From Albibeggiatoa sp964388965 (GTDB taxonomy: Bacteria; Pseudomonadota; Gammaproteobacteria; Beggiatoales; Beggiatoaceae): a stretch of DNA of 11,301 bases. The stretch lies in NCBI GenBank assembly GCA_964388965.1, contig CAYMCP010000093.1, positions 1 through 11,301 on the forward strand. Direction: 5' to 3'. Below, in pieces: positions 7,076-11,301 of the stretch (within the stretch, counting starts at the first letter, position 1; the number at the start of each line of letters is the position of its first letter). A program made the position numbers and the translations under genes. Under the pieces are notes generated by a model, which was not told the DNA's origin, did no database searches, and saw only the letters and a list, made by a program, of their open reading frames with translations.

Positions 7076-8113
7076 TTAGGTTAATATTAATTTACCAATA
7101 GCAACGACAATTATCCACACTAAGGTTATAGGAATAAATACTTTCCAACCCAAGCGCATGATTTGGTCATAACGGTAACGCGGGAAAGTGGCTCTAAACC
7201 ATAAGAATAATAATAAGAAGATAGATAATTTTGCAAATAACCAAACAATTGCCGGTACAAACGCAAATGTGACTTCAAGAGGCGTACCTTGAAACGGAGA
7301 TAACCAACCACCCATAAACATTAAAGTTGCAAGCATACCAATTAAAATCATATTGGCATATTCAGCTAAAAAGAAGGTTGAAAACAACATGCCTGAGTAT
7401 TCGATATGGAAACCTGCGACAATTTCAGATTCACCCTCTGCTACGTCGAACGGGGCGCGGTTTGTTTCAGCAACACCCGATATGAAATAAATGATAAATA
7501 GCGGGAAGAGCGGTAAAAAGTACCAGTGCCAGATACCACCTGCTTGACCGTTGACAATTTCGCTTAAATTCAAGCTATTTGACATGATGAGCACGCCAAC
7601 CAGAGTAAATCCCATTGCAATCTCATAGGCGATAATTTGAGCGGCTGAACGCATTGCACCTAAAAACGCATATTTGGAATTTGATGCCCAACCCGCAATG
7701 ATCACACCGTATACGCCGATTGATGTCATAGCTAAAATATACAGTAAGCCCGCATTGATGTCGGAGACAACCCAGCCTTCTGCGAAAGGAATCACAGCCC
7801 ACGCCGCTAGCGCAGGTGCTAAAGATAAAATAGGCGCGATGACAAATAGAAACGCATTAGAATTTGATGGAATAACAATTTCTTTAAACATCAATTTGAA
7901 CGCATCTGCAAGCGGCTGCCCTAGACCAAAAAATCCAACTCGATTAGGTCCGATACGTAATTGCATAAAGCCAATTATTTTACGTTCTGCAAGTGTGTAA
8001 TAAGCTACAGCACCCATGAGCGGTCCCACCAAAATGATAATTTGAATCAGCGATACTAAAACAAAAGTCACCTCATAAGGAAAGGGTGAGTTGTCGTAAA
8101 CAATGTCCCACAT
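7076..8113 (-). CDS. nuoH: NADH-quinone oxidoreductase subunit H
   Basis: NuoH joins the membrane arm to the peripheral arm and forms much of the ubiquinone entry chamber. The product has 345 residues with about eight transmembrane helices. The conserved blocks are LAERKIIGFMQLRIGPNRVG (41-60), LADAFKLMFKE (68-78), and AETNRAPFDVAEGESEIVAG (215-234), whose acidic residues line the quinone and proton path. AEYAN (250-254) follows. GGA lies about 10 nt before the ATG. It is 92 bp from nuoG and 11 bp from nuoI. It looks full length and intact. Confidence 0.97.
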   Translation of the reverse strand: MWDIVYDNSPFPYEVTFVLVSLIQIIILVGPLMGAVAYYTLAERKIIGFMQLRIGPNRVGFFGLGQPLADAFKLMFKEIVIPSNSNAFLFVIAPILSLAPALAAWAVIPFAEGWVVSDINAGLLYILAMTSIGVYGVIIAGWASNSKYAFLGAMRSAAQIIAYEIAMGFTLVGVLIMSNSLNLSEIVNGQAGGIWHWYFLPLFPLFIIYFISGVAETNRAPFDVAEGESEIVAGFHIEYSGMLFSTFFLAEYANMILIGMLATLMFMGGWLSPFQGTPLEVTFAFVPAIVWLFAKLSIFLLLFLWFRATFPRYRYDQIMRLGWKVFIPITLVWIIVVAIGKLILT

Positions 8114-8170
8114 ACTGATTAGTTCCGTTTAGTTTTTAAAATTCGTCGATGTCAACTTGTTTATGAAATA

Positions 8171-8189
8171 CGAGCGGTCAACAAGCTCG
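8171..8189. repeat. Short GC-rich hairpin in the nuoG-nuoH spacer
   Basis: CGAGC (8171-8175) and GCTCG (8185-8189) pair around a 9-base loop in the 92-bp spacer after nuoG. The stem is short and no U-tract follows on the minus strand. It could slow or stabilise the transcript, or be chance. Confidence 0.25.
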
Positions 8190-8205
8190 CTACTAATTCA
8201 TAACA

Positions 8206-10524
8206 TTAACTTGCACTTACATCGATTTGACCAGTCGCGCCAATTTCAGCACGGTATAAGAGTACACAATTGTCTGGAATCCGCTCGTCAATTTCCACAG
8301 GTAATATAACTTCGACACCATTTTGACTGACTTTCGCCTGAGTACGTAAACCCTTTTGTTGTGCCAAATTTGGATTGACATAAATATTGGCAGCACGCTT
8401 GCTATCAACTGTATCTTGCAACGCACTTGAACGTCGCACCAAGCTATCTAGCGCATACATCGGCGTTTCATGGATTAGTTGGATACCGTCATCAGCACTA
8501 CTTACGTTTGTAATCTCTCCTGCTACGCTATTATCTACTTGTTTATCGCTTACCGCTGCTTTTAATTCATCACGCACTTGAGTCGAATCAGTATAATCAA
8601 AACCATCTATATCAAACAAATTACCCAACACCCGCAACACCTTCCATGCTGGGCGCGCTTCACCTTTCGGCGCGACTGCACCACTAAAGCTTTGCCATTG
8701 TCCTTCTAAATTGACATAAGTGCCAGATGTTTCTGTAAATGCTGCAATAGGTAGTAAAACATCTGCGCATTCTTTTGTCGTATCACTGGCATACGCGCTC
8801 AAGCTTATGGTAAACGCTTGTTTCATATTTTCAATCACGATACTGCTAGCGACATTGCTGTCTAATTCTGGCTCGGTGCCGAGTAGGATATATGCTTTCA
8901 ATCCTTTGCTTAACATCGCTCGCGCATCTAAACCTTTATCAGTCGCTAAACCTGCTGCGCCACGATGCGGTAACATACCCGCTAACCATGCACCTGTATT
9001 ATTCGCAGCCTCTGGCAAGTAACCTAATGTTGCACCTGTTGCTTTGGCAATGGCAACGGCTAAAGCGCGAATAATACTGAATTGATGATGTTGTGTAGCA
9101 ATATTACCCAATAAAATTGTTTTCTTATCGCCAGACTTGAGGTTTTCAGCAATTGCAATTTGAATTTCATTTGCACTAACGTCGTTTAATTCAACGGGCA
9201 AATCAACATTGAAAGCTTTCGCAATACCCGCTAATGTCACTACCATGCTAGCAGGTGCGACAACTGCCTGATGAGCAATTTTATAATTAAATGTATAATT
9301 AACTGGATTGATAAAGTTGACGCTTGCACCTTTTTTAGATGCTTTATGAACGCGATGATTGATTAAAGGATGTTCTTTGCGAAGATTTGAACCGATGACT
9401 AAAATGCTATTACTGATTTCAATATCTGTAATTGCTTGACCAAGTGAAGGATATAACGGAGCTACATCTTGGTCTGAAAAATCTGTTTGACGTAAACGGT
9501 GGTCAATGTTGTTTGTACCAATACCGCGCATTAATTTCTGTAATAAATATAACTCTTCTAACGTTGCGACAGGGGACGCTAATGCACCAATATCACTAGT
9601 AGAATGAGATTTAATAATATCTTTCAAGCTGTCTACTGCGAAGGCTAAAGCCGTTTCCCAATCAGTTTGCTGCCACTGACCATCTTGTTTAATCATGGGC
9701 ACAGTCAAGCGATCTGCTGCATTCAAGCCTTGATAGCTAAATCGGTCACGGTCGGACAGCCAAACTTCATTAATTGTTTCATTATCTTTTGGCACAACTC
9801 GTATTACTTGATTGCGACGGACATGCACATAAATATTTGAACCTAAGCTATCATGTGGTGCAATAGATTCTAGTTGTTGTAATTCCCATGCTCGCGCCGC
9901 GTAACGAGAAGGTTTTGCTGTCAGTGCACCAACAGGGCATAAATCAACTATGTTACCTGATAATTCAGAATCAACACTTTTTTCAATATAAGTGCCGATT
10001 AGGGTAGTATCACCGCGACCTGTTGCCCCCATTTCCTGTACACCCGCAATCTCGATACCGAAACGTACACAGCGAGTACAGTGAATACAGCGCGTCATTT
10101 CTGTGGCGATAAGTGGTCCAATATTTTTATCGAATACCACCCGTTTTTGCTCTTGATAGCGAGACACATCATTACCATAACCAACTGCAATATCCTGCAA
10201 TTCACACTCACCGCCTTGATCGCAAATGGGACAATCTAGGGGATGATTAATAAGTAGGAATGCCATCACAGATTTTTGTGCTGCTAAGGCTTTGGTGGAT
10301 TTAGTCCAAGCTTTCATGCCGTCCATGACTGGTGTTGCACATGCAGGCATCGGTTTTGGAGCTTTCTCAACTTCAACTAAGCACATGCGACAATTCGCCG
10401 CTACTGAAAGTTTTTTGTGATAGCAAAAGCGTGGAATATTAATCCCATTTGCGTCCGCCACTTCAATCAACATTTGACCGGGCTGTGCTTCGTATGGTTT
10501 ACCGTCTATTTCAATGGTTGCCAT
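8206..10524 (-). CDS. nuoG: NADH-quinone oxidoreductase subunit G
   Basis: NuoG is the large Fe-S subunit of the peripheral arm and relays electrons from the NADH-oxidising module. The product has 772 residues. The N-terminal part binds a [2Fe-2S] cluster (Cys34, 45, 48, 62), the His-Cys3 cluster N5 (His94, Cys98, 101, 107) and a [4Fe-4S] cluster (Cys146, 149, 152, 196). The rest is the molybdopterin-oxidoreductase-like domain, starting near residue 220 and including ADVLLPIAAFTETSGTYVNL (587-606). The four Cys of the extra N7 cluster, found in E. coli and Thermus, are absent: the segment reads HDSLGSNIYVHVRRNQV. It thus resembles the mitochondrial and alpha-proteobacterial type. The start at 10524 is family-like (MATIEIDGKPYE), with GGA about 9 nt upstream. 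No nuoF lies upstream of it. Confidence 0.96.
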   Translation of the reverse strand: MATIEIDGKPYEAQPGQMLIEVADANGINIPRFCYHKKLSVAANCRMCLVEVEKAPKPMPACATPVMDGMKAWTKSTKALAAQKSVMAFLLINHPLDCPICDQGGECELQDIAVGYGNDVSRYQEQKRVVFDKNIGPLIATEMTRCIHCTRCVRFGIEIAGVQEMGATGRGDTTLIGTYIEKSVDSELSGNIVDLCPVGALTAKPSRYAARAWELQQLESIAPHDSLGSNIYVHVRRNQVIRVVPKDNETINEVWLSDRDRFSYQGLNAADRLTVPMIKQDGQWQQTDWETALAFAVDSLKDIIKSHSTSDIGALASPVATLEELYLLQKLMRGIGTNNIDHRLRQTDFSDQDVAPLYPSLGQAITDIEISNSILVIGSNLRKEHPLINHRVHKASKKGASVNFINPVNYTFNYKIAHQAVVAPASMVVTLAGIAKAFNVDLPVELNDVSANEIQIAIAENLKSGDKKTILLGNIATQHHQFSIIRALAVAIAKATGATLGYLPEAANNTGAWLAGMLPHRGAAGLATDKGLDARAMLSKGLKAYILLGTEPELDSNVASSIVIENMKQAFTISLSAYASDTTKECADVLLPIAAFTETSGTYVNLEGQWQSFSGAVAPKGEARPAWKVLRVLGNLFDIDGFDYTDSTQVRDELKAAVSDKQVDNSVAGEITNVSSADDGIQLIHETPMYALDSLVRRSSALQDTVDSKRAANIYVNPNLAQQKGLRTQAKVSQNGVEVILPVEIDERIPDNCVLLYRAEIGATGQIDVSAS

Positions 10525-10675
10525 TCTATATCATCCATTCATTTTATTTATGGCCTGAGTTACGACTTATCATAGTTAAAAATTCCACAGAAAAATAGTT
10601 CTATGGTTATCTAAACGCTGCAACACAAACTGCCAAAACAAGTTGTTTCAGTATGAGATTCGCTAGGCATTCGTT

Positions 10676-10699
10676 GAGCATCGCTAACTCTCGATGCTT
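10676..10699 (+). terminator. Hairpin followed by a T-rich run, weak terminator candidate
   Basis: AGCATCG (10677-10683) and CGATGCT (10692-10698) form a perfect 7-bp stem with an 8-base loop, and a G-T wobble can extend it by one pair at the base. On the plus strand it is followed by TGTTTT. No plus-strand gene is seen ahead of it in the window, so the terminator reading lacks a client. It may be a remnant or a regulatory dyad. Confidence 0.3.
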
Positions 10700-10707
10700 G
10701 TTTTAAG

Positions 10708-10737
10708 CGCAAGGCTTGTTTAATGGTCTAAGCCGCG
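10708..10737. repeat. Bulged inverted repeat next to the 10676 hairpin
   Basis: CGC-AA-GGCTT (10708-10717) and AAGCC-GCG (10730-10737) pair over 8 bp with a 2-base bulge and a 12-base loop. It lies 9 bp from the previous hairpin, so the two stems could stack in a nuoG leader RNA. Function unknown. Confidence 0.25.
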
Positions 10738-10906
10738 TTTAAATCACAGTTTTTCTCTAAACCGCAAGATTCGCCATACATACAAAGCAAATCACAGGCT
10801 TGTCATTCTACCAGAATTAAATCGAATAATACTAGTATAGAACCGATTTGACATCCTTAAAACTGAAGAGAAAATCATTCCTGTTTTCAGATTTAAAATA
10901 TCGTTA

Positions 10907-10930
10907 AGCGTTTGCAAAAATACAAACGTT
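10907..10930. repeat. Small inverted repeat upstream of nuoG
   Basis: CGTTTG (10909-10914) and CAAACG (10923-10928) are perfect arms around an 8-base loop; a G-T and an A-T pair extend it to 10907/10930. A second, overlapping pairing is possible between CGTTA (10927-10931) and TAACG (10947-10951). No function can be assigned. Confidence 0.25.
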
Positions 10931-11043
10931 ATTCACGTCGTCAACGTAACGGCTTGATAAATAAAGTCTTAAATGACTCTTCCGTGCGTTTAAAGTCTCG
11001 CTGGTTCTTGTCACGACTATAACAATTAATGCCTCTATATTGT

Positions 11044-11062
11044 AACAAATTTGAACAAATTT
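11044..11062. repeat. Tandem direct repeat, 10-bp period
   Basis: AACAAATTT is present at 11044-11052 and again at 11054-11062, spaced exactly one helical turn apart. Such spacing would suit a DNA-binding protein contacting one face of the helix. It lies about 520 bp from nuoG, far for a nuoG operator, so the target is unclear. Confidence 0.3.
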
Positions 11063-11084
11063 AACACCATTTCAGGTTTATTTT

Positions 11085-11115
11085 AGATTTCAAATGGGTT
11101 CTATATTTCAAATCT
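11085..11115. repeat. Long imperfect dyad with internal direct repeat
   Basis: Arms at 11085-11095 and 11105-11115 match over 10 of 11 positions, with a single central C-C mismatch and a 9-base loop. Because of its symmetry ATTTCAAAT also appears twice as a direct repeat (11087-11095 and 11105-11113). It sits 22 bp from the 11044 tandem repeat. It could be a regulator-binding site or a weak hairpin. Confidence 0.35.
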
Positions 11116-11136
11116 ACAGTAGGGCAATCGCGTCAA

Positions 11137-11206
11137 ATTAAGAAATATTCACTTAATCAATGAGTTATAAAAATATTGTTTTTATTATGGTATTTTGTTC
11201 AATACC
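11137..11206. repeat. Two further short inverted repeats near the window end
   Basis: ATTAAG (11137-11142) pairs with CTTAAT (11152-11157) around a 9-base loop, and GGTATT (11189-11194) pairs with AATACC (11201-11206) around a 6-base loop. Both are perfect but only 6 bp. In AT-rich DNA such pairs are expected by chance at some rate, so they are recorded with low weight. Confidence 0.2.
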
Positions 11207-11301
11207 CTCGCCACTAAACTTGCATAACGGGACTATGGATTCTACCTAAGCACGCACATTGGTTAGTGATTTGGGATATAAAATTATCATCAGCGAAATC
11301 A

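Larger units (their letters stand above)
10525..11301. other. Gene-free 777-bp region upstream of nuoG
   Basis: No frame of useful length is open on either strand, and no tRNA or rRNA is recognised. In the common complex I order nuoF would be here, but no trace of it is seen. The stretch holds several small dyads and short direct repeats, listed separately. On the minus strand TATACT (10839 down to 10834) with a poor TTTTAA 17 nt before it could be a promoter for nuoG, which would give a leader of about 300 nt; this is weak. A perfect TTGACA occurs on the plus strand at 10848-10853 without a good -10. The palindrome ATACTAGTAT lies at 10829-10838. Decayed genes or mobile-element remnants could be present but I cannot identify any. 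Confidence 0.5.

Noticed and set aside
8720..9022. Plus-strand open frames of 60-140 codons opposite nuoG, nuoH, nuoJ, nuoL and nuoM
   Set aside because: They are antisense to well-conserved nuo genes, show no family features and no good start sites, and are expected as shadows.
10525..11301. CRISPR array, tRNA or decayed nuoF in the gene-free stretch
   Set aside because: No regular repeats with spacers, no tRNA T-loop-like sequence, and no recognisable NuoF motif in any frame that I inspected.
11207..11301. End of another gene or insertion element at the right edge
   Set aside because: The minus frame gives only about 17 codons before a stop and matches nothing that I recognise; the window ends too soon to judge.

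Overview
The window is AT-rich bacterial DNA. Its centre is a minus-strand run of genes for the membrane arm and peripheral arm of respiratory complex I (NADH:ubiquinone oxidoreductase, NDH-1). In the direction of transcription, from high to low coordinates, the order is nuoG, nuoH, nuoI, an inserted non-complex-I gene, nuoJ, nuoK, nuoL, nuoM. The protein sequences look proteobacterial, most likely gammaproteobacterial. A sulfur-oxidiser or methanotroph-like lineage of the Thiotrichales/Methylococcales sort would fit the low GC and the type of transposase, but that placement is inference from general resemblance only.

Layout. Positions 1-742 hold the 5' part of a DDE transposase gene on the minus strand. 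It runs off the window and appears to carry an internal in-frame deletion that removes its first catalytic region. Positions 743-1057 hold an AT-rich dyad with a -10-like box, a possible 34-residue single-span membrane protein (878-982), and a 12-bp hairpin just after nuoM. Positions 1058-10524 are the nuo cluster, with short gaps (5 to 20 bp) between I/H, K/J and M/L and longer gaps (82 to 163 bp) elsewhere. Between nuoI and nuoJ sits a signal-peptide-bearing protein built of YwqK/MORN-type repeats (5747-6448), not a known complex I subunit. Positions 10525-11301 contain no gene that I can see, only several small dyads and short direct repeats.

How the genes work together. NuoG and NuoI carry Fe-S clusters of the peripheral arm. 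NuoH forms the base of the quinone chamber. NuoJ, K, L and M form the proton-translocating membrane arm. The electron-input subunits NuoE/F and the subunits NuoA-D are not in the window, and neither is NuoN, the third antiporter-like subunit, which in the common 14-gene order directly follows nuoM. The cluster is therefore a G-to-M block bounded by a long gene-free stretch on one side and a decayed mobile element on the other. The most notable points are the exported repeat protein inside the operon, the absence of nuoF and nuoN at their usual places, and the internally deleted transposase.
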